38,507 nt of DNA from Mangrovimonas sp. (GTDB lineage Bacteria; Bacteroidota; Bacteroidia; Flavobacteriales; Flavobacteriaceae): assembly GCA_020435705.1 (NCBI GenBank), contig JAGQZG010000003.1:1-38507 (forward strand), read 5' to 3'. Position 1 is the first letter of the stretch. Every line of letters starts with the position of its first letter. Made by a program: the position numbers and the translations under genes. The notes under the pieces were generated by a model that saw only the letters and a program-made list of their open reading frames with translations, was not told the DNA's origin and ran no database searches. This document shows, one piece after another, positions 14,869 through 24,949 of this stretch.

Positions 14869-16557
14869 ATGAGCAAGAAAAAACAACACGGAAGAACCAG
14901 GGCGCAGGAAAGCTCTAATGCTATTGAGAGGATGTACATTACCATGAGACATCTGTTCAATCGGGGCTTTTATAAACCCATGGGTGTTTCAGGTGAAACC
15001 CTTAGGGAATCCCTGTTGTTGCTAAGGCCAGAAATATATGGCTCTATTGCCGAAGAAAAGGCAGAATTGGACGGACTCCTATACGTTATGGACCGTTTGC
15101 CTTTGGGAATTGAAGAGTGTAGCTATATTAATTTGACCAGTGATGAAGGTTATGCCGATTCACATTTTAAGCCCATTATCCCACCAAAAAGACGACGAAA
15201 CTGTTACCGTATTGACGAGGAACAGATGAACATTGAGATTACCAGAGGGCGCTCGGAAATCTATGACATACTTACCCATCTTACGTTTTTATTCATAGAA
15301 TCCCACAAGATAAGCAAGAGAGTTTTAATTGACGATTCCGGTAATACAACAAGAGATTGGGTGAAATTGGAAAGAGCTGTTTTTTCATCAACCAAACTAA
15401 CCCAGCAAGAACGAGAAGTAGCCATAACACACATGGCCAATATCTTAGGAAGAACCTTTAATGAAGTTACATCGGTTTACAAGAGTTTTGCAATTGAAGG
15501 GCAATCCGAAAGGTTACTGCACATAGTCTATTGGTTAGGAAAGTTGGCCATTGAAGAGGTTATCAATGATAAGAAAAGAACCGTTACCTTTAGTCCGGTA
15601 TTGAGAGAGCGTTTAGGACACCACATTCATGGTGAAATTTGGGCCGACACAATAAAAGAAACACTTTATAAAAACGGCTTGTTGAACAGACCCATTCATA
15701 TTATTAGCGCCAACATGCACAGTGTGATGAATTCACTGTTCGCGCCAATTGCTTTAAAAGCGAGTCTTGCCAAAAAAGATAATTTCACACTCTATCAAGA
15801 GTTAAGTCAAAAAGAGAACGAGGCACTGCGCAATAAAGTCACCAAATCAGCGTTGCAGAATGGAATGATTTACATAGCTGACCAATCAGGAACCAATATT
15901 GATGTGCAGATTTTTGACACGTCACAAATCAATTTCTCCAATGCCGATATTGAAGTAAACAAAGATTTTTTAGCTTCCGAAAAACCCATTATATTGGTCA
16001 TGGATTATGCATTTGGTGAGCAAGCTTACGAAACCATGGACGAACTTTTGAAACCTATTAAAGTCAATGGAGAGAAAGTTCATTTGAATGTAAAATCGGT
16101 ATCCATCATGGGAAAAGCAGGTATTCTTGAAGGAAAGAAAGGAGACATTATGATCCCTTCGGCACATATTTTTGAAGGAACTGCAGATAACTACCCATTT
16201 GATAACGAATTAAAAACAAGTGATTTGTCTGGCAACGGGATAGATGTTTATGAAGGCGCGATGGTCACTGTTTTGGGAACTTCTTTGCAAAACAAAGAAA
16301 TTCTAAAGTTCTTCCATAGCTCCACTTGGAATGTCATTGGACTGGAAATGGAAGGAGCACACTACCAAAAAGCCATCCAGGCGGCTTCAAGAATTAGAGG
16401 CAATACCAATCCTGATGTAAAGGTTAGATATGCTTATTATGCCAGTGATAATCCGTTGGAAACAGGAAGCACATTGGCCTCAGGAGGTTTAGGAACAACA
16501 GGCGTGAAGCCCACATACCTTATAACAAGAAAAATTTTAGAACAAATATTTAGTTAA
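14869..16557 (+). CDS. conserved Bacteroidota protein (DUF6909-like) with nucleoside-phosphorylase-like C-terminal part
   Basis: A 562-residue soluble protein with no signal peptide. I believe it belongs to the family called DUF6909, but that is from memory. The N-terminal half is mostly helical and charged (ERMYITMRHLFNRGFYKP). The C-terminal third has the order of motifs of the purine nucleoside phosphorylase / MTA-SAH nucleosidase fold: MGKAGILEGKKGDIMIPS (about residues 408-425), VYEGAMVTVLGTS, and GLEMEGAHYQKAI (about 490-502), where MEGA matches the ribose-binding loop of that superfamily. It may bind or cleave a nucleoside-like ligand. It has its own promoter-like element and lies 9 bases before the first polysaccharide-locus gene. 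Confidence 0.65.
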   Translation: MSKKKQHGRTRAQESSNAIERMYITMRHLFNRGFYKPMGVSGETLRESLLLLRPEIYGSIAEEKAELDGLLYVMDRLPLGIEECSYINLTSDEGYADSHFKPIIPPKRRRNCYRIDEEQMNIEITRGRSEIYDILTHLTFLFIESHKISKRVLIDDSGNTTRDWVKLERAVFSSTKLTQQEREVAITHMANILGRTFNEVTSVYKSFAIEGQSERLLHIVYWLGKLAIEEVINDKKRTVTFSPVLRERLGHHIHGEIWADTIKETLYKNGLLNRPIHIISANMHSVMNSLFAPIALKASLAKKDNFTLYQELSQKENEALRNKVTKSALQNGMIYIADQSGTNIDVQIFDTSQINFSNADIEVNKDFLASEKPIILVMDYAFGEQAYETMDELLKPIKVNGEKVHLNVKSVSIMGKAGILEGKKGDIMIPSAHIFEGTADNYPFDNELKTSDLSGNGIDVYEGAMVTVLGTSLQNKEILKFFHSSTWNVIGLEMEGAHYQKAIQAASRIRGNTNPDVKVRYAYYASDNPLETGSTLASGGLGTTGVKPTYLITRKILEQIFS

Positions 16558-16566
16558 TTTACGTGT

Positions 16567-17622
16567 ATGAGTAAAGAAGTACAAAATCAGCAACAATCTG
16601 AAGAAGTAGATTTAAGTCAATTATTCAGTGCAATAGGCAACATGTTCAATAAACTTTTTAAGTTTTTTGTGGACATTTTCAAAGCTGTATTCTCAATAAT
16701 TATATATGCCCTTAAAGCCGTTGTTAAAAACTTCAAAATAATTGGGATCAGTATGTTTTTAGCCGCGGTACTTGGATATACTCTTGAAAAACTTCAACCG
16801 GATATATATATTTCTCAAATGCTGGTAAAGCCTTATTTCGATTCAAAATATCAATTAGTTACAAATGTTAACTACTACAATGCTTTAATTGGTGAAAAGG
16901 ACTATAAGCAATTAATAGAAATATTTGATATAAATGAAGATGAGGCTATGCAAATAATAGAGTTTGAAATCAAGCCAGGGCCAGAAAATGAAAACGATAA
17001 ATTGATCCAGTATGATAAGTTTTTAAAGCAATTGGATAGTGTTAGGGCTCAAGAAGTTGATTTTGACCAATACATTGAAAACAGGAGTATTTATTCTGGT
17101 GATATATTTGAAATTAATGTCAAATCTTTTAAAAAGGATATTTTTAGATCTTTGGAAAACGGTCTTAAATCAACATTTGAAAACACCTATTCGATAAAAA
17201 AGATGGAGAAAAGAGATTCTTTAATTGCGATAGACAAGGAGAGAATCATGATGTCATTAAATAAAGTAGACTCCTTAAAAGTGGTCTACTTGAAAGTTCT
17301 TGAAGAAGAATCAAAATCAAAGGAGGGCTCTTATACAACTAGAGATGGGTTGTCTTTTATTCAAGAGAAAACCAGAACCAAAGAATATGAATTATTGCAA
17401 GAGGAGATGAAGTTAAGACAAGAGCTAAGCCGATTGGAGTCTCAAAAGGTAGAAGAGGACGTTTATTTTGATACCTTATCCAGTTTTCAGGATGTTGGTG
17501 CCAAGTATTCAACTATTTTCCAGAAATATACAATAATCTTTCCGCTTTTGACATTTCTAATATTGTGCTTTGTATACTTAACTGTTAAGGTAGTGAAATT
17601 CGTTAATGCCTATGAAGGCTAA
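16567..17622 (+). CDS. Wzz-like two-helix membrane protein at the head of the polysaccharide locus
   Basis: A 351-residue protein with a cytoplasmic N-terminus rich in Gln/Glu, hydrophobic segments at about residues 25-50 and 57-73, a large extracytoplasmic part with a charged predicted coiled coil (about 210-310), and a C-terminal membrane helix at about 322-343 (FPLLTFLILCFVYLTVKVV). Two terminal helices enclosing a coiled-coil periplasmic domain is the layout of Wzz/polysaccharide co-polymerases that set chain length, but the Pro-Gly motif before the last helix is not evident. It overlaps rfbB by 17 bases, so it belongs to the sugar operon. Chain-length control is inferred from topology and position. 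Confidence 0.6.
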   Translation: MSKEVQNQQQSEEVDLSQLFSAIGNMFNKLFKFFVDIFKAVFSIIIYALKAVVKNFKIIGISMFLAAVLGYTLEKLQPDIYISQMLVKPYFDSKYQLVTNVNYYNALIGEKDYKQLIEIFDINEDEAMQIIEFEIKPGPENENDKLIQYDKFLKQLDSVRAQEVDFDQYIENRSIYSGDIFEINVKSFKKDIFRSLENGLKSTFENTYSIKKMEKRDSLIAIDKERIMMSLNKVDSLKVVYLKVLEEESKSKEGSYTTRDGLSFIQEKTRTKEYELLQEEMKLRQELSRLESQKVEEDVYFDTLSSFQDVGAKYSTIFQKYTIIFPLLTFLILCFVYLTVKVVKFVNAYEG

Positions 17623-18634
17623 AAACATTTTAATTACGGGGGGTGCAGGTTTTATAGGATCTAATTTTATTACGTATTTCTTGCATAAGTACCCTAATGA
17701 CATAAGAATTATAAATTTAGATAAGCTCACTTATGCAGGTGAGCTTTCTAATTTAAAACCAATTCAAAACCATCCCAATTACACTTTTATTAAAGGTGAT
17801 ATTTGTGATAAAGAGTTAGTCATTGACATATTCCAGAAATATAAAATTGACAGTATTGTTCATTTTGCTGCCGAATCCCATGTGGACAACTCCATTGAGA
17901 ACCCCCATGAATTTATCAATACGAATGTTTTAGGAACATTCAATTTGCTCACCATTGCCAAAGAGTTTTGGATGGATGCTCCCCATCAATTCAAGCAGGA
18001 CAAAGAGTATTGTAGGTTTCATCATATTTCTACCGATGAGGTCTATGGAACTTTAGGTAAAACCGGATTGTTTACTGAAGAGACCGCCTATGCGCCTAAC
18101 AGTCCTTACAGTGCTTCCAAAGCGGCTTCCGACTTTATTGTTAGAAGCCATTTTCACACCTTTGGCATGAATGTGGTCACCTCCAATTGTTCTAACAATT
18201 ACGGCCCTAACCAACATGATGAAAAGCTTATTCCAACAATTATAAGAAAAGCGCTTTCCGAAGAAAACATACCTATTTATGGAGATGGTTTGAATATTAG
18301 AGACTGGCTTTATGTAACGGACCATTGTAAGGGAATTGATTTGGTATTTCAAAAAGGGAAAACAGGAGACACTTACAATATAGGAGGTAAAAATGAGCGT
18401 AACAACCTGTACATAGCCCATACTATTTGTGAGATTTTGGATGAAATAAAACCCAAATACACATCCTATAAAGAACAGATTACTTTTGTAAAAGATAGGC
18501 CAGGGCATGATTTTAGATACGCAATTGATGCATCAAAGATTGAAAATGAACTAGGCTGGAAAGCCAACGAAAGTTTTGAAACAGGTATCAAAAAAACCGT
18601 AAATTGGTATCTTAAAAAGTATTCAAGAGAATGA
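17606..18634 (+). CDS. rfbB: dTDP-glucose 4,6-dehydratase
   Basis: A 342-residue extended short-chain dehydrogenase. The NAD site is [14 protein letters not shown] near the N-terminus, the conserved STDEVYG is at about residue 138-144, and the YxxxK catalytic pair is in [25 protein letters not shown] and [16 protein letters not shown] match the sugar-nucleotide site. It converts dTDP-glucose to dTDP-4-keto-6-deoxyglucose. The ATG at 17606 overlaps the previous gene by 17 bases; a second ATG two codons on (17612) could serve instead. It is the first of four contiguous dTDP-L-rhamnose genes in the order B, A, C, D. Confidence 0.96.
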   Translation: MPMKAKNILITGGAGFIGSNFITYFLHKYPNDIRIINLDKLTYAGELSNLKPIQNHPNYTFIKGDICDKELVIDIFQKYKIDSIVHFAAESHVDNSIENPHEFINTNVLGTFNLLTIAKEFWMDAPHQFKQDKEYCRFHHISTDEVYGTLGKTGLFTEETAYAPNSPYSASKAASDFIVRSHFHTFGMNVVTSNCSNNYGPNQHDEKLIPTIIRKALSEENIPIYGDGLNIRDWLYVTDHCKGIDLVFQKGKTGDTYNIGGKNERNNLYIAHTICEILDEIKPKYTSYKEQITFVKDRPGHDFRYAIDASKIENELGWKANESFETGIKKTVNWYLKKYSRE

Positions 18635-19488
18635 AAGGAATTGTATTGGCCGGTGGATCTGGAACAAGACTACACCCATTAACAAAAGCGGTGAGCAAAC
18701 AGCTTATGCCTGTTTATGATAAACCCATGATTTATTACCCCATTACAACACTTATGTCTGCCGGGATAAATGAAATTTTAATTATTTCTACTTCAAAAGA
18801 CACCCCTAGATTTAAAGAGCTGTTGGGTGATGGTACTGAGTATGGTTGTAGATTCGAATATGCCATTCAAGAACAACCAAAAGGTTTGGCTGAAGCATTT
18901 ATCATAGGAGAAGATTTTATTGGCAACGATAAGGTAGCACTTGTTTTGGGAGATAACATCTTTTATGGGTCGGGATTGGAAACTACTTTAAAAGCCAGTA
19001 TAAATCCTTCAGGAGGAATCATTTTCGCCTACCATGTCCAAGACCCACAACGTTACGGAGTGGTTGAATTTGACGCTAACAATTTTGTAGTCTCAATAGA
19101 AGAGAAACCAGAACAACCAAAATCCAATTATGCAGTTCCTGGCATTTATTTTTATGACAATTCCGTGGTTGAGATTGCGAAAAGTATTCGGCCCAGTGCC
19201 CGAGGTGAATTGGAAATTACAGACGTAAACAGAATTTTTTTGGAACAAGGCAAACTTCAAGTACAAATTTTAGACAAGGGTACAGCATGGCTAGACACTG
19301 GAACTTTTAACTCCCTGATGCAAGCCTCACAATTTGTACAAGTAATAGAAGAACGCCAAGGATTAAAAATCGGCTGCATTGAAGAAACCGCTTACAAAAT
19401 GGGTTTCATTGATAAAAATCAACTTCTCAAGTTAGCAGAGCCATTATTAAAAAGTGGCTACGGAAGTTATTTATTACAGTTGGTATAA
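18631..19488 (+). CDS. rfbA: glucose-1-phosphate thymidylyltransferase
   Basis: A 285-residue nucleotidyltransferase with the signature [18 protein letters not shown] at the N-terminus, then [26 protein letters not shown] (metal-binding aspartate) and [20 protein letters not shown]. It makes dTDP-glucose from glucose 1-phosphate and dTTP, the first step to dTDP-L-rhamnose, and is usually feedback-inhibited by that product. The start codon overlaps the rfbB stop by four bases (ATGA). Length and motifs are normal. Confidence 0.96.
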   Translation: MKGIVLAGGSGTRLHPLTKAVSKQLMPVYDKPMIYYPITTLMSAGINEILIISTSKDTPRFKELLGDGTEYGCRFEYAIQEQPKGLAEAFIIGEDFIGNDKVALVLGDNIFYGSGLETTLKASINPSGGIIFAYHVQDPQRYGVVEFDANNFVVSIEEKPEQPKSNYAVPGIYFYDNSVVEIAKSIRPSARGELEITDVNRIFLEQGKLQVQILDKGTAWLDTGTFNSLMQASQFVQVIEERQGLKIGCIEETAYKMGFIDKNQLLKLAEPLLKSGYGSYLLQLV

Positions 19489-20039
19489 TGCAAGTAGAGG
19501 AAACATTTTTAAAAGGTTGCTATGTTGTTACCCCCAAGGTTTATTGGGATGAAAGAGGCTACTTTTTTGAATCCTTCAATAAGGCGCGCTTCGAAGAACA
19601 AACAGGATTAACTGTTTCATTTGTACAGGACAACCAATCCCTCTCATCCAAAGGTGTGTTAAGAGGGTTGCACTTCCAAGAAGGAGATTATGCCCAAGCA
19701 AAATTGGTTAGAGTTGTGAAAGGAAAAGTATTGGATGTGTGTGTAGATTTAAGAAAGGAGTCTACAACTTTTGGACAACACTTTTCCATTGTTTTGGATG
19801 ATAAAGAACATAAGCAGCTATATATTCCCAAAGGGTTTGCCCATGGTTTTTTGGTACTGGAAGACCAAACTATTTTTAGTTATAAGTGTGATGATTTCTA
19901 TCACAAGGAGAGTGAAAGAGGAATTATTTATAACGACCCTGATATAGGAATTTCTTGGGATTTACCCACTAATGAATTAATTCTTTCTGAAAGGGACAGG
20001 AAGCTTCCAACCTTCAAGTCGTATTTGAATGGGAACTAA
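19488..20039 (+). CDS. rfbC: dTDP-4-dehydrorhamnose 3,5-epimerase
   Basis: A 183-residue cupin-fold enzyme. The diagnostic GVLRGLHFQEGDYAQAKLVRVVKG stretch supplies the catalytic histidine and substrate arginine, followed by VDLRKESTTFGQ and LYIPKGFAHGFLVLED. It epimerises C3 and C5 of dTDP-4-keto-6-deoxyglucose. The start overlaps the rfbA stop by one base (TAATG). Length is typical. Confidence 0.96.
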   Translation: MQVEETFLKGCYVVTPKVYWDERGYFFESFNKARFEEQTGLTVSFVQDNQSLSSKGVLRGLHFQEGDYAQAKLVRVVKGKVLDVCVDLRKESTTFGQHFSIVLDDKEHKQLYIPKGFAHGFLVLEDQTIFSYKCDDFYHKESERGIIYNDPDIGISWDLPTNELILSERDRKLPTFKSYLNGN

Positions 20040-20886
20040 TGTCTTGGTTACGGGAAGTAATGGCCAATTGGGATTGACCATTAAAGAACTATATGAGCTA
20101 AATGACGAAGGCCTTAATTTTACTTTTGTTTCAAAGGAAGAATTAGACATTTCCAACAATCAAGAAACAACAAAAATCTTCACCCAAAACCAGTTTGATT
20201 ATTGCATCAATTGTGCCGCATATACAAATGTTGAACAGGCAGAAGTGGATGTTGATGAAGCCTTCAAGGTGAATGCCGAAGGCGTTCAAGTGCTGGCCCA
20301 TGTTTGTCAATTAGCCAATGTTGTACTTATACATATTTCTACAGATTATGTTTTTGATGGTGAAGCACAGCAACCCTATTTAGAAAGTGATGTGACAAAA
20401 CCCATAAATCAATATGGCAAATCAAAGCTAAAGGGAGAACATTACATTCAGGAAATTATGGAGCGGTATTTCATTTTAAGAACGTCTTGGCTGTACTCTC
20501 AATATGGCAAAAACTTTTTAAAAACCATCATTTCGAGAATTGATAAAAAGGAAAACTTAAAAGTTGTAAATAGCCAAACGGGCACTCCTACTAGTGCGGC
20601 TTTTTTGGCACACATTATTTTTCAAATAATCAAAACTAGCTTCAACTATTATGGTGTTTACCACGCCACACCCAACGGTAAGACAACATGGTATGCATTT
20701 GCAAAAGAAATCGCCAAACACTTTAAGGACTATGACAGCCATAAAATACAACCAGTTGATGATTATCCATCTAGAGCCACCAGACCAAAATACAGTGTTC
20801 TTAACAACACTAAACTTAAAACGTTAAACTTAGCCATTCCCAATTGGGAAAGTGAACTAAGCAAAACAATATTAAGCTTAAAATGA
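20029..20886 (+). CDS. rfbD: dTDP-4-dehydrorhamnose reductase
   Basis: A 285-residue short-chain reductase: NVLVTGSNGQLGLTIKEL at the N-terminus binds NAD(P)H, then ISTDYVFDGEAQQPYLE, the YGKSKLKGE catalytic YxxxK, and ILRTSWLYSQYGKNF, all characteristic of RfbD. It makes dTDP-L-rhamnose. The gene overlaps rfbC by 11 bases and completes the pathway set. The stop is followed by an 89-base gap with a promoter, so this may be the end of a first transcript that starts upstream. Confidence 0.95.
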   Translation: MGTNVLVTGSNGQLGLTIKELYELNDEGLNFTFVSKEELDISNNQETTKIFTQNQFDYCINCAAYTNVEQAEVDVDEAFKVNAEGVQVLAHVCQLANVVLIHISTDYVFDGEAQQPYLESDVTKPINQYGKSKLKGEHYIQEIMERYFILRTSWLYSQYGKNFLKTIISRIDKKENLKVVNSQTGTPTSAAFLAHIIFQIIKTSFNYYGVYHATPNGKTTWYAFAKEIAKHFKDYDSHKIQPVDDYPSRATRPKYSVLNNTKLKTLNLAIPNWESELSKTILSLK

Positions 20887-20928
20887 GATTAATAAAACCA
20901 ATTTAGGTTCGAATATAATCTAAAACTG

Positions 20929-20936
20929 TACCTTTG
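20929..20936 (+). promoter_or_regulatory. Bacteroidota promoter before gmd
   Basis: TACCTTTG, followed by C, is a textbook flavobacterial -7 box. A TTC-G sequence at 20908-20911 lies at about the 19-base spacing expected for the -33 TTG. Transcription would begin near 20943, leaving a leader of about 33 bases before gmd. Confidence 0.7.
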
Positions 20937-20975
20937 CAGTTCTATAAAAACCACCAATAATAAAAGATTTTTACA

Positions 20976-22094
20976 ATGTCAAAAAAAGTTGCCTTAATTA
21001 CGGGAGTTACAGGACAAGACGGAGCTTACTTAAGTGAGTTCTTGCTTAAAAAGGGCTATGAAGTTCATGGAATTAAAAGAAGATCGTCACTGTTCAATAC
21101 AGACCGTATAGACCATTTATATCAAGACCCGCATGTGCAAGACAGAAACTTCTTTTTGCACTATGGAGATCTTACCGATAGCACGAACTTAATTCGAATA
21201 ATTCAAGAAGTAAAACCTGATGAAATATACAACTTAGCTGCTATGAGCCATGTGCATGTTTCATTTGATACACCAGAATACACAGCCAATGCGGATGGTA
21301 TAGGAACCCTTAGGGTATTGGAAGCGGTAAGGATGTTGGGGTTAGAGACCAAGACTAGAATATATCAAGCGTCAACATCTGAACTTTATGGTAAAGTTCA
21401 GGAAATTCCTCAAACCGAAACTACGCCATTTTACCCAAGAAGCCCCTATGCGGTTGCAAAAATGTATGCTTATTGGATTACCGTAAATTATAGAGAAGCC
21501 TACGGGATGTTTGCTTGTAATGGGATTTTATTTAACCATGAATCACCTATCCGAGGGGAAACCTTTGTGACCAGAAAAATTACCAGAGCAACATCAAGGA
21601 TTGCTATGGGACTTCAAGATAAAATGTACTTGGGCAATCTAGATGCTAAAAGAGATTGGGGGCATGCAAAAGATTATGTGCGTATGATGTGGTTAATCTT
21701 GCAAGCCGAACAACCTGAAGATTGGGTAATTGCAACCGGAAAAACCACCTCGGTAAGAGATTTTGTAAGAATGTGTTTTGACCAAATAGGAGTTGAACTT
21801 GAATTTAAAGGTGAAGGATCTAACGAAAAAGGATTCATTAAATCCTGTAATAATACTGAGTATCAATTGGAAATAGGGAAAGAAGTTGTTGCTGTTGACC
21901 CTAAATATTACAGACCCACTGAAGTAGATTTATTGATTGGAGATGCCACCAAGGCCAAAGAAAAACTAGGATGGGTTCCGCAATATGATTTACAGGGTTT
22001 AGTTAAAGATATGATGACCAGTGACTTGAATCTCATGAAGAAACAGCAATATCTTCAAGATGGAGGATACCGCATCAAAAACTATTTCGAATAG
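20976..22094 (+). CDS. gmd: GDP-mannose 4,6-dehydratase
   Basis: A 372-residue extended short-chain dehydrogenase. [19 protein letters not shown] binds [22 protein letters not shown] and [14 protein letters not shown] are family motifs, and the catalytic YxxxK is in [33 protein letters not shown] is diagnostic for Gmd. It converts GDP-mannose to GDP-4-keto-6-deoxymannose, the precursor of GDP-L-fucose, made by the next gene. It has its own promoter and heads the second section of the locus. Slightly longer than some homologues owing to a Bacteroidota-type C-terminal region. Confidence 0.96.
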   Translation: MSKKVALITGVTGQDGAYLSEFLLKKGYEVHGIKRRSSLFNTDRIDHLYQDPHVQDRNFFLHYGDLTDSTNLIRIIQEVKPDEIYNLAAMSHVHVSFDTPEYTANADGIGTLRVLEAVRMLGLETKTRIYQASTSELYGKVQEIPQTETTPFYPRSPYAVAKMYAYWITVNYREAYGMFACNGILFNHESPIRGETFVTRKITRATSRIAMGLQDKMYLGNLDAKRDWGHAKDYVRMMWLILQAEQPEDWVIATGKTTSVRDFVRMCFDQIGVELEFKGEGSNEKGFIKSCNNTEYQLEIGKEVVAVDPKYYRPTEVDLLIGDATKAKEKLGWVPQYDLQGLVKDMMTSDLNLMKKQQYLQDGGYRIKNYFE

Positions 22095-22099
22095 CCCTC

Positions 22100-23146
22100 A
22101 TGAATAAAGACGCAAAAATATATATTGCAGGACATAGGGGTCTTGTGGGGAGCGCTATTTTAGAGAACCTTAAAAGCAAAGGGTACACAAATCTAGTTAC
22201 AAGAACACATAAAGAACTTGATTTAACAGATCAGGTTCAAGTTGCCGCCTTTTTTGCCAAGGAGAAACCTGAATATGTTTTTTTGGCAGCGGCCAAAGTT
22301 GGCGGCATTGTGGCAAATAATGTTTACCGTGCAGATTTCATTTATGAAAATCTGATGATTCAAAACAATGTAATTCACAACAGCTACTTAAATGATGTAA
22401 AAAAACTTCTTTTCTTGGGGAGTACCTGTATTTATCCTAAAAATTCTGCTCAGCCAATGAAAGAAGACTATCTTCTTACGGATACGTTGGAATATACAAA
22501 TGAACCCTATGCCATAGCTAAAATTTCTGGAATAAAAATGTGCGAAAGCTATAACCTACAGTATGGGACTAATTTTATTTCAGTCATGCCCACAAACCTT
22601 TACGGGCCCAATGATAATTTCGACCTAGAAAAATCACATGTTTTACCGGCATTGATTAGAAAAATTCATTTAGCCAAATTGCTTTCTGAATCCAACTACA
22701 GTTTAATTTTGAAAGATACAGGTCACGAAACTATTGAAGAAGCTAAAGCCTATCTTTCAAGTTTTGGTGTTTCCGAAAGCAGTGTAGAAATTTGGGGCTC
22801 CGGGAAACCTAAAAGAGAGTTTCTTTGGTCCGAAGATATGGCCGATGCCTGTGTTTACATTATGGAAAATAGGGACTTTAAAGATACTTTTGATAAAGAA
22901 GCCAAAGAAATTAGAAATACTCATATTAACATTGGTACAGGTAAAGAAATCTCTATAAAAGAATTGGCCCAAGTTATTAAACATGTTGTTGGATTTAAGG
23001 GAGAATTGATCTTCAATCCTCAAAGGCCTGATGGCACTATGAGAAAATTAACCGATGTTAGCAAACTGAACGATTTAGGTTGGAAGCATAAAGTTGAACT
23101 CGAAGATGGAATAAAAAGAGTTTATGAATGGTACAGAAATAAGTAA
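22100..23146 (+). CDS. fcl: GDP-L-fucose synthase
   Basis: A 348-residue epimerase/reductase: [15 protein letters not shown] binds [22 protein letters not shown] contains the conserved serine and cysteine, [13 protein letters not shown] the YxxxK pair, and [24 protein letters not shown] is family specific. An insertion of about 40 residues at about 200-235 ([19 protein letters not shown]) is present, as often seen in Bacteroidota homologues. It performs the 3,5-epimerisation and reduction that give GDP-L-fucose. It starts five bases after gmd and overlaps cysQ by 23 bases. Confidence 0.95.
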   Translation: MNKDAKIYIAGHRGLVGSAILENLKSKGYTNLVTRTHKELDLTDQVQVAAFFAKEKPEYVFLAAAKVGGIVANNVYRADFIYENLMIQNNVIHNSYLNDVKKLLFLGSTCIYPKNSAQPMKEDYLLTDTLEYTNEPYAIAKISGIKMCESYNLQYGTNFISVMPTNLYGPNDNFDLEKSHVLPALIRKIHLAKLLSESNYSLILKDTGHETIEEAKAYLSSFGVSESSVEIWGSGKPKREFLWSEDMADACVYIMENRDFKDTFDKEAKEIRNTHINIGTGKEISIKELAQVIKHVVGFKGELIFNPQRPDGTMRKLTDVSKLNDLGWKHKVELEDGIKRVYEWYRNK

Positions 23147-23933
23147 GCAACTTGAACTTGCCATAACCGCTTCGCTCAAAGCGGGTAAAGCGATCATGGA
23201 AGTATACGATTCAACTTTTGAAGTTGAATACAAAGACGATAATTCACCGCTTACCCTAGCCGATAAAAAATCAAATGATATAATTAATACGTTCCTCAAG
23301 CCTACAGAAATTCCAATTATTTCAGAGGAAAACAAGCAAATAGAGTTTGAGGTTAGAAGGCATTGGAAATTTTGTTGGATTGTTGATCCCGTTGATGGGA
23401 CTAAGGAATTTATAAAACGCAACGGTGAATTTACGGTTAACATAGCGCTTGTAAAAGAAGGCAAGCCTCTTTTAGGAGTAATCTATGTTCCCTCTGAAAA
23501 AACACTTTATTTTGCCAATGTTCTCCAAGAACTGGCCTATAAATCTGAATTGAAAGATCATGAGACACCTTATGAGGTTATCATGCAAAAGGCAAAAAAA
23601 ATGACCCCTAAAGCATCTAGCTCAAATCTTGTTGAGGTAGTAGGTAGCCGTTCCCACATGAGCCAAGAAACACTAGATTATATTGATAAGGTAAAACAGC
23701 TTGGAAAAGAGGTTGAGATTGTTTCTAAAGGAAGCTCTCTCAAGTTTTGTCTTGTTGCCGAAGGGAAAGCCGATGTGTATCCCCGTTTTGCCCCTACCAT
23801 GGAATGGGATACGGCTGCTGGACAAGCGATTTGTAATGCGGTGGGTTTAAAAGTAACATCCAATGAAACCAAGGGGCCTCTTGAGTACAATAAAGAAGAC
23901 TTACTAAATCCCTGGTTTTTGGTTTCCAAATAA
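23124..23933 (+). CDS. cysQ: 3'(2'),5'-bisphosphate nucleotidase
   Basis: A 269-residue inositol-monophosphatase-like phosphatase. The metal-binding motifs are ISEENK (about residues 65-70), [15 protein letters not shown] (about 88-102) and [13 protein letters not shown] near the C-terminus, all intact and of CysQ type. It hydrolyses 3'-phosphoadenosine 5'-phosphate, the by-product of PAPS use, to AMP. It starts inside the end of fcl (23-base overlap), so the sulfate-activation genes are in the same transcript as GDP-fucose synthesis. Confidence 0.94.
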   Translation: MNGTEISKQLELAITASLKAGKAIMEVYDSTFEVEYKDDNSPLTLADKKSNDIINTFLKPTEIPIISEENKQIEFEVRRHWKFCWIVDPVDGTKEFIKRNGEFTVNIALVKEGKPLLGVIYVPSEKTLYFANVLQELAYKSELKDHETPYEVIMQKAKKMTPKASSSNLVEVVGSRSHMSQETLDYIDKVKQLGKEVEIVSKGSSLKFCLVAEGKADVYPRFAPTMEWDTAAGQAICNAVGLKVTSNETKGPLEYNKEDLLNPWFLVSK

Positions 23934-24350
23934 ATGAAAGACAACTCGCATAAGAGACATATAGCCAAAGCCATTACATGGAGAATGGTTGGTACAATTG
24001 ATACCATGATTCTCTCATGGATAATATCGGGCGATCCGTTTATGGGCATTAAAATTGGATTTGCCGAGGTTGTTACTAAAATGGGATTATATTACTTACA
24101 CGAGAGGCTTTGGTATAGAACAAGGTTTGAGAACAGTAACAAAAGACATTTGTTCAAGACCATTACATGGCGTATCTTAGGAACATTAGACACAATTACA
24201 TTAGCTTGGATTATTACGGGCAAACCTTTAACAGGATTAAAAATTGGCCTTGCTGAAGTAATCACAAAAATGATCCTGTACTATTTTCATGAAAGGATTT
24301 GGTACTCAGTAGATTTTGGATTAGATAAAAGAAAAAAGAGAACACCTTGA
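23934..24350 (+). CDS. DUF2061 membrane protein with two tandem copies of the domain
   Basis: A 138-residue protein made of two similar units. Unit 1 (about residues 7-62) reads KRHIAKAITWRMVGTIDTMILSWI and ends in HERLWY; unit 2 (about 70-128) reads KRHLFKTITWRILGTLDTITLAWI and ends in HERIWY. Each unit has one or two hydrophobic helices (LSWIISG, GFAEVVTKMGLYYL). DUF2061 has no established role, but it often occurs between sulfate-activation genes in Bacteroidota and proteobacteria. Here it lies with no gap after cysQ and overlaps cysC by four bases. A role in sulfate transport or as a membrane scaffold is only a guess. Confidence 0.85.
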   Translation: MKDNSHKRHIAKAITWRMVGTIDTMILSWIISGDPFMGIKIGFAEVVTKMGLYYLHERLWYRTRFENSNKRHLFKTITWRILGTLDTITLAWIITGKPLTGLKIGLAEVITKMILYYFHERIWYSVDFGLDKRKKRTP

Positions 24351-24949
24351 AAAGCCACATCACGCCTCATAATTACAACATCACCAGAAGTGACAGAAGA
24401 CATAGAAACAAGCACAATTCGTTTCTAATTTGGTTTACGGGGCTGTCAGGATCTGGGAAGTCTACCATTGCAAATCTAGTTGAAAAAGAGCTTTTTAAAA
24501 ACGGAATAAACACCTATATTTTGGATGGAGATAATGTGAGAAACGGCATTAACAAAGACCTCACGTTTTCCCCTGAAGATAGAACAGAAAACATTCGCCG
24601 AATAGCAGAAGTGGCCAATTTGTTTATAGATTCAGGAACAGTCGTTTTGGCCGCCTTTGTTTCTCCCTACAAAAAAGACCGTGAGAACATTAAGAATATC
24701 GTTAAAGATGTTAATTTTGTTGAGGTTTTCGTTAACACAAGTATTGAGGAGTGTGAAAAACGAGACATAAAAGGGCTCTACAAAAAAGCCCGTGCAGGTG
24801 AAATCTCGAACATGACAGGAATTTCGGCACCATATGAAGCTCCTGAGAATCCGGATGTAGAGATACAAACCGAAAAGGAAAGCATTGAAGATTCAGTACA
24901 AAAGGTATTGCATTATATAACCCCCAAGCTCCAACTCAAGTATGAGTAA
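24347..24949 (+). CDS. cysC: adenylylsulfate kinase
   Basis: A 200-residue kinase starting at a TTG that overlaps the previous stop (TTGA); no ATG lies before the conserved N-terminus HNYNITRSDR, which supports the TTG. The P-loop is FTGLSGSGKSTIAN, followed by ILDGDNVRNGINKDLTFSPEDRTENIRR, the APS-binding segment, and FVSPYKKDRENI. It phosphorylates adenosine 5'-phosphosulfate to PAPS, the donor used by sulfotransferases and by PAPS reductases. All catalytic motifs are intact. Its separate presence next to cysDN shows the locus can make PAPS. Confidence 0.94.
   Translation: MKSHITPHNYNITRSDRRHRNKHNSFLIWFTGLSGSGKSTIANLVEKELFKNGINTYILDGDNVRNGINKDLTFSPEDRTENIRRIAEVANLFIDSGTVVLAAFVSPYKKDRENIKNIVKDVNFVEVFVNTSIEECEKRDIKGLYKKARAGEISNMTGISAPYEAPENPDVEIQTEKESIEDSVQKVLHYITPKLQLKYE

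Noticed and set aside
18053-18508. A 151-codon minus-strand frame opposite rfbB
   Set aside because: Long for an antisense shadow, but it lies wholly opposite a well-conserved gene and its translation has no recognisable domain.
23075-23464. A 129-codon minus-strand frame opposite fcl and cysQ
   Set aside because: It is antisense to the conserved phosphatase motifs and looks like a codon-bias shadow.
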